Shown here: positions 1-5,626 of the stretch, piece after piece
Numbering within the stretch: position 1 is the stretch's first letter
Layout: each line of letters begins with the position of its first letter
Assembly (NCBI GenBank): GCA_902775835.1
Contig: CACYNZ010000234.1
Location: 1 to 5,917, forward strand
DNA length: 5,917 bases
Source: an uncultured Eubacteriales bacterium
Lineage (GTDB): Bacteria > Bacillota_A > Clostridia > Christensenellales > Aristaeellaceae
Direction: 5' to 3'
The notes under the pieces: model-generated
What the model saw: the letters and a program-made list of their open reading frames with translations, nothing else
Database searches by the model: none
Told to the model about the DNA's origin: nothing
Made by a program: the position numbers and the translations under genes

Positions 1-24
1 GATGTCGGAAAGGGGGAGCATTCC

Positions 25-2601
25 ATGGCTGCGTTTGACAAGGTACTGTCTGGCATTCCCGGGCTGGATCAGGCGCTGGATTATATCCGAATGGGCGATA
101 ACGTGGTTTGGCGCGTGTCCAATCTGGAAGAATTCCGCCGTTTTTCAGACCCGTTTGTGGAACAGGCAAAAAAGGACGGCAGAAAGATCATCTATTTCCG
201 ATTTGCCAGTCATCCGGAGCTTGTAGCGGAATGTCCGGAGGTCAAGCGCGTGTGCATTCCGCTTTCCCACCGGTTTGAAACCTTTACCGTAGATATTCAC
301 CAGGTGATCGAGCAGGAGGGCAAGGACGCCTTCTATGTGTTTGACTGTCTGTCGGAGTTGCAGACTGCCTGGGCTACGGACCTGATGATGGGGAATTTCT
401 TCCGCGTCACCTGCCCCTTTCTGTTCATCCTCGACACAGTAGCTTTTTTCCCGATCATCCGCGGACGCCACTCCTTCCATGCGATCAACAAGATCAGCAA
501 TACGACCCAGCTTTTCCTGGACGTGTATTCGGATCAGGGCAGCGACGCCATTTATATCCGTCCTCAGAAGGTATGGAACCGGAGCTCCGACACCATGTTC
601 CTGCCGCACATCTTCCATCCTGTCACCGGGCAGGTCCAGCCAATCCAGGATGGCGTACAGACCAGCCGCTTCTACCAGGTGATGCACAGCTATCAGCGGA
701 CGCTGGAAGAACAGTATGTGGATTCCTGGGACCGTTTTTTCAATCAGGCAAGGCTGCTGCATGATAACGCGATACCCGTGGAAGAACAGTGCGCCAGAAT
801 GTGCAATATCATGATGACCCGGGATGAAAGGCTTCGGACGCTGGTGAAAAAGCACTTCAGGCCAGAGGATTACTTTGAGGTCAGGGATCATATGGTAGGT
901 ACCGGTATGGTGGGTGGAAAAACCTGCGGAATGCTGCTGGCCCGGGCCATCATCCGCAACCTGGCCCCGGAGATCGACCGGGTGCTGGAACCCCATGATT
1001 CCTTCTATGTGGGTTCGGATGTGTTCTATACCTACATCGTGGATAACGGTTTCTGGGATCTGCGTATCCGGCAGCGGACGGAGGAGGGATATTTTGAACT
1101 GGCAAAGGAACTGGAAGAGCGCCTGAAAACCGGAACCTTCTCCCAGGAAACGAAGGAGCAGTTCACGCACATCCTGGAATACTACGGCCAGGCTCCCTAT
1201 ATCGTCCGTTCCAGCAGCATTTTGGAGGACGGCTTCGAGAACGCTTTTGCCGGAAAATACGAATCGGTTTTCTGCGCCAACCGGGGTACAATCGAAGAAC
1301 GGCTGGAGGAATTTGAAAACGCGGTGCGGACGGTGTACGCCAGCTCGGCAGGGCTTTCCGCCCTGGATTACCGCAAACGGCGGGGCCTGGACCGGCGGGA
1401 TGAACAAATGGCCCTGCTGGTGATGCGCGTTTCGGGATCGGCCTACGGATCGTACTATATGCCCTGCGCCGCGGGCGTGGGTTATTCCTACAGCCCTTAT
1501 AAATTCCTGAAAGATATCGATTCCTCCGCGGGGATGCTCCGGCTGGTGATGGGGCTTGGCACCTCGGCCGTGGACAGGACGGAAGGCTCCTATCCGCGTC
1601 TGGTCAGCCTCGATAAACCGGAAGCCACCAGCTGCACCACTGTGGCGGAAAAGCACCGGTATTCCCAGCGGAAAGCGGAGGTTGTGGATTTACGGAACAG
1701 GCGGCTGAGCCGGGTAACCTTGCAGGAAATGGAACCCATGCTGCCCCCGTTTATGAAATACCAGGTGCTGGAGCACGATACGGAGGCGGAAGCGTCGCTC
1801 CGGGAACAGGGGATCAATCGCCCGGTGTGCTTCATTTCCTGCCTGGGGCTGGTGCAGAATAAGGAAATCATGGGGCATATGCGGCATATGATGCGCCTGA
1901 TCCAGGAAGAATACGGCCTGCCGGTGGATATTGAATTTACCATCAACGTATCAGAAAACAAGGAATATATGATCAACCTGCTGCAATGCAGGCCGCTGCA
2001 GGTGTATCAGGACGCGGGCGGCGTATCCCTGCCGGAGGATGTGCCGGAAGAACAGATCCTGCTGGAAACCCGCGGCGCGTCTATGGGCCTGTCCAGGGAA
2101 ACCAAAATAGACCTGATCGTCTATGTGGATCCCATCCGGTATTATCACCTGCCTTATGCCGACAAGCCCGATATTGCGGCGCTGATCGGCCAAATCAACT
2201 GGAAATACAGGGATCAGGGAAAGCACATGCTGCTGATGGCGCCGGGACGGATCGGCACATCATCGCCCGAGCTTGGCGTTCCCACCGCGTTTTCCGATAT
2301 CAGCAGCTTCGAGGCGGTCTGTGAGATGGCGGAGAGCAAGGCGGGATATAACCCGGAGCTTTCCTACGGAAGCCATATCTTTCAGGATCTTGTGGAGGCG
2401 CATATCCTTTACACCGCTGTTTTTTCCGACAAAAAAACCATCGCCTTCCATCCGGAATTGTTGAAACAGGCGGAGAACATCATCTCATCCGTTCCCCAAG
2501 GCGCGAAATGGAAGGATGTGGTCTGGCTGGCGGATGTGAGCGGACGAAACTGTGTGCTGTACCACGATCTGGCGAACGACCATTTTCTCCTGCGCTTTTG
2601 A
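25..2601 (+). CDS. PEP/pyruvate-binding (PPDK N-terminal type) domain protein with degenerate KaiC-like N-terminus
   Basis: The 858-residue product carries hallmarks of the ATP-grasp-like nucleotide-binding domain of PEP synthase and pyruvate phosphate dikinase: a glycine-rich GTGMVGGKTCG stretch near 292-302, YIVRSSSILEDGFENAFAG near 392-410 (compare the family's VRSSATxEDxxxxSFAG), a GLGTSAVD segment near 510-517, and a closing DIEFTINVS...LLQCRPL near 635-658. The C-terminal 200 residues include PGRIGTSSPELGVP (740-753), a stretch I recall from other proteins annotated only as PEP/pyruvate-binding. No swivelling phosphohistidine domain (GGxxSHAA-type motif) and no PEP-binding barrel are visible, so it is unlikely to be a complete PEP synthase. 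Residues 1-200 open with GIPGLDQAL, like KaiC/RAD55-type ATPases, but lack a Walker A loop; hydrophobic strands ending in Asp (YVFD, LFILD) remain. The start at 25 follows GGGGGAG (12-18) at good spacing. No signal peptide or membrane segment is seen, so it should be cytoplasmic. Substrate and reaction are unknown. It lies 77 bases upstream of pfkA. Confidence 0.85.
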   Translation: MAAFDKVLSGIPGLDQALDYIRMGDNVVWRVSNLEEFRRFSDPFVEQAKKDGRKIIYFRFASHPELVAECPEVKRVCIPLSHRFETFTVDIHQVIEQEGKDAFYVFDCLSELQTAWATDLMMGNFFRVTCPFLFILDTVAFFPIIRGRHSFHAINKISNTTQLFLDVYSDQGSDAIYIRPQKVWNRSSDTMFLPHIFHPVTGQVQPIQDGVQTSRFYQVMHSYQRTLEEQYVDSWDRFFNQARLLHDNAIPVEEQCARMCNIMMTRDERLRTLVKKHFRPEDYFEVRDHMVGTGMVGGKTCGMLLARAIIRNLAPEIDRVLEPHDSFYVGSDVFYTYIVDNGFWDLRIRQRTEEGYFELAKELEERLKTGTFSQETKEQFTHILEYYGQAPYIVRSSSILEDGFENAFAGKYESVFCANRGTIEERLEEFENAVRTVYASSAGLSALDYRKRRGLDRRDEQMALLVMRVSGSAYGSYYMPCAAGVGYSYSPYKFLKDIDSSAGMLRLVMGLGTSAVDRTEGSYPRLVSLDKPEATSCTTVAEKHRYSQRKAEVVDLRNRRLSRVTLQEMEPMLPPFMKYQVLEHDTEAEASLREQGINRPVCFISCLGLVQNKEIMGHMRHMMRLIQEEYGLPVDIEFTINVSENKEYMINLLQCRPLQVYQDAGGVSLPEDVPEEQILLETRGASMGLSRETKIDLIVYVDPIRYYHLPYADKPDIAALIGQINWKYRDQGKHMLLMAPGRIGTSSPELGVPTAFSDISSFEAVCEMAESKAGYNPELSYGSHIFQDLVEAHILYTAVFSDKKTIAFHPELLKQAENIISSVPQGAKWKDVVWLADVSGRNCVLYHDLANDHFLLRF

Positions 2602-2678
2602 CTGGAACATGATCTGTATACTCCCTTCGTTACCGGATAAAAGGAACGGAGGAGAAATAATTGAGGAGAGAGACGAAC

Positions 2679-3671
2679 ATGAAAAAAATCAAACGAATCG
2701 GCGTCCTGACAAGCGGCGGTGACGCCCCCGGCATGAATGCGGCAGTTCGTGCAGTCGCACGTACCGCGCTGGCGAATGGCATTGAATGTATTGGCATTCG
2801 CAGGGGCTGGCAAGGTCTCATTAACTGTGATTTCGTTCAACTGACACGCGCAAGCGTCGGCCACTTGCTGTCGAAGGGCGGCACAATTCTGTATACCGCC
2901 CGAAGCGAAGAATTCAAGACTCCGGAAGGCCGGCAGAAGGCCCTCGCTACCTGCAAAATGTTGGGCCTGGACGGCATCGTTGCGATCGGAGGCGACGGTA
3001 CCTTCCGCGGCGCACTGGAGCTGTCCCGTCTGGGCGTTCCGGTCGTTGGCGTGCCCGGTACGATTGACAACGATATAGGCTGCACCAACTATACAATCGG
3101 CTTCGACTCCGCCTGCAACACAGCCATTGAATGTATTGACAAGCTGCGTGATACCATGCAGTCTCATGAGAGATGCTCCGTGGTGGAAGTCATGGGTCGC
3201 AACGCGGGTTTCCTGGCCCTGTATGTGGGCACCGCTGTCGGCGCCACCGCCGTGCTGGTGCCGGAGCACGCCGAGAACTTTGAAACCAACGTGATCGAAC
3301 GTATCCGCGGCGCAAAACTGGCCGGGTACACACACTTTATGGTGGTTGTGGCCGAAGGCGCGGGCCATGCCACAGAAGTCGGCCAGAAGATTCAGGAAGC
3401 CCTTGGCATCAAGCCCACCATCACCGTCATCGGCCACATCCAGCGCGGCGGAGCTCCGACCGGGCGTGACCGCGAAACCGCCACACGCATGGGCTATCAT
3501 GCGGTTATGGCTTTTGCTGAAGGCCGAGGCAACTGCATCATTGGTACGCAGGAAGGAGGTATTGTGGAAATACCCATCGAAGAAGCACTCAAAATGGAAA
3601 AGCACTTACAGATGGACCGCTATAAGATCATGGAAATCATGCAGTTTGGCGGCAGCCATGACAATGAATGA
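2679..3671 (+). CDS. pfkA: ATP-dependent 6-phosphofructokinase
   Basis: It phosphorylates fructose 6-phosphate to fructose 1,6-bisphosphate with ATP, the committed step of glycolysis, and acts in the cytoplasm as a homotetramer in this family. The 330-residue length is typical (about 320 in E. coli). Visible signatures are the N-terminal GVLTSGGDAPGMNAAVR (8-24), GGDGT (104-108), PGTIDND (126-132) with the catalytic Asp at 130, MGR (172-174), and GHIQRGG (252-258) with substrate-binding Arg256. The Gly in GGDGT and the Gly in PGTIDND indicate ATP use; pyrophosphate-dependent enzymes usually carry Asp and Lys there. Arg24 and Arg28 match the allosteric effector region of bacterial PfkA. The ATG at 2679 is chosen over an in-frame TTG at 2661 because GAGGAG lies 8-15 bases before the ATG and the family starts at MKKIKRIGVL. 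A strong intrinsic terminator follows. No clear promoter was found in the 77-base gap to the upstream gene, so cotranscription with it is possible. Confidence 0.97.
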   Translation: MKKIKRIGVLTSGGDAPGMNAAVRAVARTALANGIECIGIRRGWQGLINCDFVQLTRASVGHLLSKGGTILYTARSEEFKTPEGRQKALATCKMLGLDGIVAIGGDGTFRGALELSRLGVPVVGVPGTIDNDIGCTNYTIGFDSACNTAIECIDKLRDTMQSHERCSVVEVMGRNAGFLALYVGTAVGATAVLVPEHAENFETNVIERIRGAKLAGYTHFMVVVAEGAGHATEVGQKIQEALGIKPTITVIGHIQRGGAPTGRDRETATRMGYHAVMAFAEGRGNCIIGTQEGGIVEIPIEEALKMEKHLQMDRYKIMEIMQFGGSHDNE

Positions 3672-3684
3672 TGAATCCTCAATC

Positions 3685-3713
3685 GGCCCGCGGTTAATCG
3701 CCACGGGCCTTTT
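3685..3713 (+). terminator. Intrinsic (rho-independent) terminator after pfkA
   Basis: A GC-rich hairpin begins 13 bases after the pfkA stop. GGCCCG (3685-3690) pairs with CGGGCC (3704-3709), followed by a C/A mismatch, two further G-C pairs and a G-T wobble around a 5-base loop. Four T's (3710-3713) follow the stem at once. The T run is short, but stem strength and position fit a terminator that separates pfkA from the next transcription unit. Confidence 0.85.
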
Positions 3714-3721
3714 ATCATTCG

Positions 3722-3907
3722 CTATATGTTTTCATATACTTTTTCGAGAAGCCGTCTGGTTTCTTTGCCTTCACCCGGACAAGCAAAATTCTCCAATTGT
3801 TCGACAGTATACCAGGGTGAGAATATCTGTGCCCATTCCTCGTCTGTTCGGGAGACACGCCGGAGAATTCCATCGATATAAAGTTGGTTTCCGTCAGCCT
3901 TTTTCAT
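3722..3907 (-). CDS. Small hypothetical protein or gene remnant, unrecognised
   Basis: An open frame on the minus strand reads from an ATG at 3907 to a TAG at 3722 (61 residues). An upstream in-frame ATG at 3970 would give 82 residues. The peptide is charged and soluble-looking, with a few tryptophans (EEWAQIFSPWYTVEQLENF) and a helix-prone C-terminus; I do not recognise it. No Shine-Dalgarno sequence precedes either ATG. The longer version would overlap the strong plus-strand promoter at 3927-3955, which argues for the shorter start or for no gene. It runs convergently toward the pfkA terminator. It could be the tail of a gene whose head was lost, or a chance frame. Confidence 0.3.
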   Translation of the reverse strand: MKKADGNQLYIDGILRRVSRTDEEWAQIFSPWYTVEQLENFACPGEGKETRRLLEKVYENI

Positions 3908-3926
3908 GGCAGGGACAGAATTTCTG

Positions 3927-3955
3927 TTGAAAGGAAAAGCATTTTCAAGTATAAT
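3927..3955 (+). promoter_or_regulatory. Near-consensus sigma-A promoter of the acylphosphatase-hydrolase unit
   Basis: TTGAAA (3927-3932) is separated by exactly 17 bases from TATAAT (3950-3955). This is one mismatch from the housekeeping -35 consensus, with a perfect -10. Transcription should begin near 3962, giving a leader of about 50 bases before the ATG at 4014. It is the only strong promoter between the pfkA terminator and the downstream genes. No operator repeat was noticed around it. Confidence 0.75.
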
Positions 3956-4013
3956 CATAATCGGGATCATGCCGAAAAACCGTATGATGGGCTGTTGAAT
4001 CCGGGAGAATGAA

Positions 4014-4142
4014 ATGAGTTTATTTGCAATCGGCGACCTCCATCTGCATTTTCAGTCTGAACTGAAAGCGCCGGGACAGCTGTGGGTGCCTGTGTGGAAG
4101 AAAGAAGAAAGCAAGAAGAATCGGAGAGAGAGTATCCTATGA
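4014..4142 (+). pseudogene. N-terminal remnant of a calcineurin-like metallophosphoesterase (42 codons)
   Basis: The frame opens with MSLFAIGDLHLHF, the characteristic first strand and D-x-H metal-binding motif (Asp8, His10) of calcineurin-like phosphoesterases. It continues with a KAPGQLWVPVWK segment typical of the small Bacillota members of this family. After about residue 29 the sequence turns into a purine-rich, lysine/glutamate/arginine-rich tail and stops. All later metal-binding motifs of the family (GDxxW/GNHD-type, and the histidines beyond) are missing, and intact members are several times longer. The start is supported by GGGAG (4003-4007) six bases before the ATG. Its TGA overlaps the acylphosphatase ATG as ATGA (4139-4142), so translation of the remnant could feed ribosomes to that gene. 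I infer an internal deletion that joined the head of this gene to the acylphosphatase leader. It might now serve as a leader peptide. Confidence 0.65.
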
Positions 4143-4402
4143 TCCGTAAGCATATTGTTTTTACAGGCGCCGTCCAGGGCGTCGGCTTCCGCTGGCGGGC
4201 TCGTCACGCCGCTTCCCTCCATAACTGCACCGGTTGGTGTCGGAATGCGTGGGACGGTTCAGTGGTGATGGAGATTCAAGGAGAGCCAGAAGCGATAGAC
4301 GCTGTGATCGACGCCATCGCCGCTGGGCGGTATGTGGAGATCACCAACATAGATGTGGAGATCGTTCCTGTGATAGAGGAGCGGGGATTCAGGACGGAGT
4401 AG
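4139..4402 (+). CDS. acyP: Acylphosphatase
   Basis: This 87-residue enzyme hydrolyses the carboxyl-phosphate bond of acyl phosphates such as acetyl phosphate or carbamoyl phosphate, as a small cytoplasmic protein. It has the usual family length (about 90). The phosphate-binding loop GAVQGVGFRWRA (10-21) contains the catalytic Arg18, and GWCRNAWDGSV (32-42) contains the catalytic Asn36; both signatures are intact. The ATG at 4139 is chosen because GGAGAGAG (4123-4130) sits 8 bases upstream and the family begins a few residues before the first strand. An in-frame GTG at 4082 would add 19 residues with no homology. The start overlaps the stop of the metallophosphoesterase remnant, and the alpha/beta hydrolase begins three bases after its stop, so the three frames are probably one transcript from the 3927-3955 promoter. 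Confidence 0.93.
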   Translation: MIRKHIVFTGAVQGVGFRWRARHAASLHNCTGWCRNAWDGSVVMEIQGEPEAIDAVIDAIAAGRYVEITNIDVEIVPVIEERGFRTE

Positions 4403-4405
4403 CGT

Positions 4406-5203
4406 ATGAAAAAGAATGGTATTGTTCATATCGGCGACACAGATATGTACTATGCCGCTTTCGGAGAAGGAGAAAAAACGCTGATTGTCCTGCCGGGGCT
4501 TTCGGATGGCTTAACGACCGTGAAAGGAAAGGCGCTGCTGCTTGCCGCGCCTTATAAGCGTTTTCTCCGCGGCTATACCGTGTACATGTTCAGCCGGAAA
4601 AACAAGATGCCGGACGGCTATAGCATAGCGGACATGGCTGACGACCAGGTGAAGGCGATGCGGAATCTCGGCATCGGCAAAGCCTGTGTTCTCGGAGTGT
4701 CCCAGGGCGGTATGATCGCTCAGTATATGGCCATCCGCCATCCAGAGATGGTAGAAAAATTGATCCTTGCGGTCACGGCGCCGGGCGTGAACGAGACAAT
4801 CAGAAACGTGGTAACAGGATGGATCGACATGGCGAAGCGGGACGACCACACCGCCTTGATGGTCGATACCGCCGAGAGGATGTACTCAAAGAAGTACCTC
4901 GACAGGAACCGCAGGCTGTTCCCGCTGGTCGCCAGACTCACCAAGCCTTCGAGCTATGAACGGTTCTATCGGAACGCCTATGCCATCCTGGACTTTGACG
5001 CGAGGGAAGAACTGCAATCGATCACCGCTCCGACGCTCATCATTGCGGGCAGCGACGATAAAACCGTCGGGAATGACGCTGCCCTTGCGCTAAAGCAAGG
5101 AATCGCCGGGAGCACCCTGTATGTGTACGACGGACTCGGACATGGGCTGTTTGAAGAGGCGAAGGATTTCTACGACAGGGTGTTTGATTTTTGTGAGGAG
5201 TGA
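4406..5203 (+). CDS. Alpha/beta hydrolase
   Basis: The 265-residue product shows the alpha/beta-hydrolase fold order. It has an N-terminal strand pair with LIVLPGLSDG (26-35) in the oxyanion region, the nucleophile elbow GVSQGG (97-102) with Ser99, a variable lid of roughly 130-205, APTLIIAGSDD (208-218) with the acid Asp218 (or Asp217), and GLGHGLFEE (243-251) with the catalytic His246. The triad appears complete. No signal peptide is present, so it should be cytoplasmic. Substrate cannot be told from sequence; such proteins include esterases and various C-C or C-X hydrolases. The ATG at 4406 is preceded by GGAG (4396-4399), which lies inside the end of the acylphosphatase gene, indicating close coupling. 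No convincing terminator hairpin with a T run follows; a weak GCCA/TGGC palindrome lies at about 5209-5220. Confidence 0.9.
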   Translation: MKKNGIVHIGDTDMYYAAFGEGEKTLIVLPGLSDGLTTVKGKALLLAAPYKRFLRGYTVYMFSRKNKMPDGYSIADMADDQVKAMRNLGIGKACVLGVSQGGMIAQYMAIRHPEMVEKLILAVTAPGVNETIRNVVTGWIDMAKRDDHTALMVDTAERMYSKKYLDRNRRLFPLVARLTKPSSYERFYRNAYAILDFDAREELQSITAPTLIIAGSDDKTVGNDAALALKQGIAGSTLYVYDGLGHGLFEEAKDFYDRVFDFCEE

Positions 5204-5238
5204 CCGTTTGCCATAATTGGCTATTATTCCATTATTTT

Positions 5239-5275
5239 CCAAAATGCACCCCCCCTAAGCCAAATGCACCCCCCT
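5239..5275 (+). repeat. Two C-rich direct repeats, possible insertion-sequence end
   Basis: CCAAAATGCACCCCCCCT (5239-5256) is followed three bases later by CCAAATGCACCCCCCT (5260-5275). Read on the other strand, these are tandem GGGGTGCATTTGG-type units. Repeated short units near a terminus are known for IS21-family ends, where the transposase binds several sites, and I recall similar GGGTGCATTT units there. No istA or istB gene is present. The repeats are seen directly; the assignment to an IS remnant is a guess. Confidence 0.4.
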
Positions 5276-5325
5276 GACCGAGATTTTTCCAAGGTAATTA
5301 TATTGTATCAAAATCGGGCTCTTCC

Positions 5326-5329
5326 CTAG
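5326..5329. repeat. CTAG, left putative target-site duplication
   Basis: CTAG directly abuts the outer end of the left terminal inverted repeat of the MITE-like element and matches the CTAG at 5560-5563. A 4-base palindrome may match by chance, so the evidence is the position of both copies together. Confidence 0.5.
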
Positions 5330-5559
5330 AAAGTGTGGGTGGCATAAACTCGTAGAAACAAAGAAATAAATGGATTTGCAGGGTTGACATGGAGCCTCTG
5401 ACATATGTGATGTACGCCAGCTGACGAGCCAGCATTTATTCCCGCCATCCGTATAGGCGGGAAATGATGGCTGGCTCGCCAGACAGGCTATCACATATGT
5501 TTGCTCCATGTAAACCCGTGCAAATCATAAGTTTGCCCTTGATAATTTACCCACATCTT
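5330..5559. mobile_element. MITE-like non-autonomous palindromic element (230 bases)
   Basis: The element begins AAAGTGTGGGT (5330-5340) and ends ACCCACATCTT (5549-5559), whose reverse complement is AAGATGTGGGT, giving 11-base imperfect terminal inverted repeats with two differences. The tetranucleotide CTAG stands immediately outside each end (5326-5329 and 5560-5563), as expected for a 4-base target-site duplication. Most of the interior folds into a single long hairpin. No coding frame of substance is present, so it would need a transposase supplied elsewhere. It lies between the possible IS end and the broken GH8 gene. The CTAG could instead be counted as part of the termini, because it is palindromic. 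The transposase family is not assignable from this sequence alone. Confidence 0.6.
5374..5525. repeat. Long imperfect inverted repeat (hairpin core of the MITE-like element)
   Basis: The left arm, starting ATTTGCA (5374-5380), pairs with a right arm ending TGCAAAT (5519-5525). The loop is a 9-base ATCCGTATA (5447-5455) closed by TTCCCGCC (5439-5446) against GGCGGGAA (5456-5463). Along the arms, ACATGGAGC pairs with GCTCCATGT, ACATATGTGAT with ATCACATATGT, and CGAGCCAGC with GCTGGCTCG. Small bulges and an unpaired patch near 5412-5424 interrupt the pairing. If transcribed, it would form a hairpin of roughly 70 positions per arm. Confidence 0.85.
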
Positions 5560-5563
5560 CTAG
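5560..5563. repeat. CTAG, right putative target-site duplication
   Basis: CTAG directly abuts the outer end of the right terminal inverted repeat and is the partner of the copy at 5326-5329. Its last base overlaps a TAG/TGA-containing stretch that closes the frames upstream of the GH8 fragment. Confidence 0.5.
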
Positions 5564-5626
5564 TGAAGCCTCATATATAAGACAAGAGAAAGGAGACTGA
5601 ACTGCTTATGGCGAATACTCTGCTTT

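Larger units (their letters stand above)
5204..5626. other. Non-coding decayed interval between the hydrolase gene and the GH8 fragment
   Basis: No gene is supported in this stretch of more than 400 bases. It holds the two C-rich repeats, then an AT-rich piece with a weak imperfect pairing of CCGAGATTTT (5278-5287) with AAAATCGG (about 5310-5317), then the CTAG-flanked palindromic element. The last part is a short purine-rich leader containing AAAGGAG (5589-5595). The one longer minus-strand frame here (5255-5509) simply runs through the hairpin and is not credible as a gene. Confidence 0.7.

Noticed and set aside
145..1656. Long minus-strand open frame (503 codons)
   Set aside because: It is a shadow of the PEP/pyruvate-binding gene; its translation is rich in His, Arg and Pro with no recognisable domain, while the plus-strand frame carries clear family motifs.
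2598..2622. Possible promoter TTGACT ... TATACT upstream of pfkA
   Set aside because: The spacer is only 13 bases, too short for a housekeeping promoter, and no better -35 lies at 16-18 bases.
2661..2678. In-frame TTG that would extend phosphofructokinase by six residues
   Set aside because: The ribosome binding site GAGGAG overlaps this stretch and is correctly spaced for the ATG at 2679; the family starts at MKKIKRIGVL.
2409..3605. Minus-strand open frame of 398 codons crossing two genes
   Set aside because: It spans the end of one real gene, the intergenic gap and most of pfkA on the opposite strand, and has no recognisable family.
4082..4138. GTG start extending acylphosphatase by 19 residues
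   Set aside because: The extension shows no family resemblance, and a good Shine-Dalgarno sequence lies inside it just before the ATG at 4139.
5209..5220. GCCATAATTGGC palindrome after the hydrolase gene
   Set aside because: The stem is only four base pairs and no T run follows, so it is not a convincing terminator.
5255..5509. Minus-strand frame of 84 codons
   Set aside because: It runs through the long hairpin and the C-rich repeats; the palindromic DNA explains it, and there is no ribosome binding site or recognisable domain.
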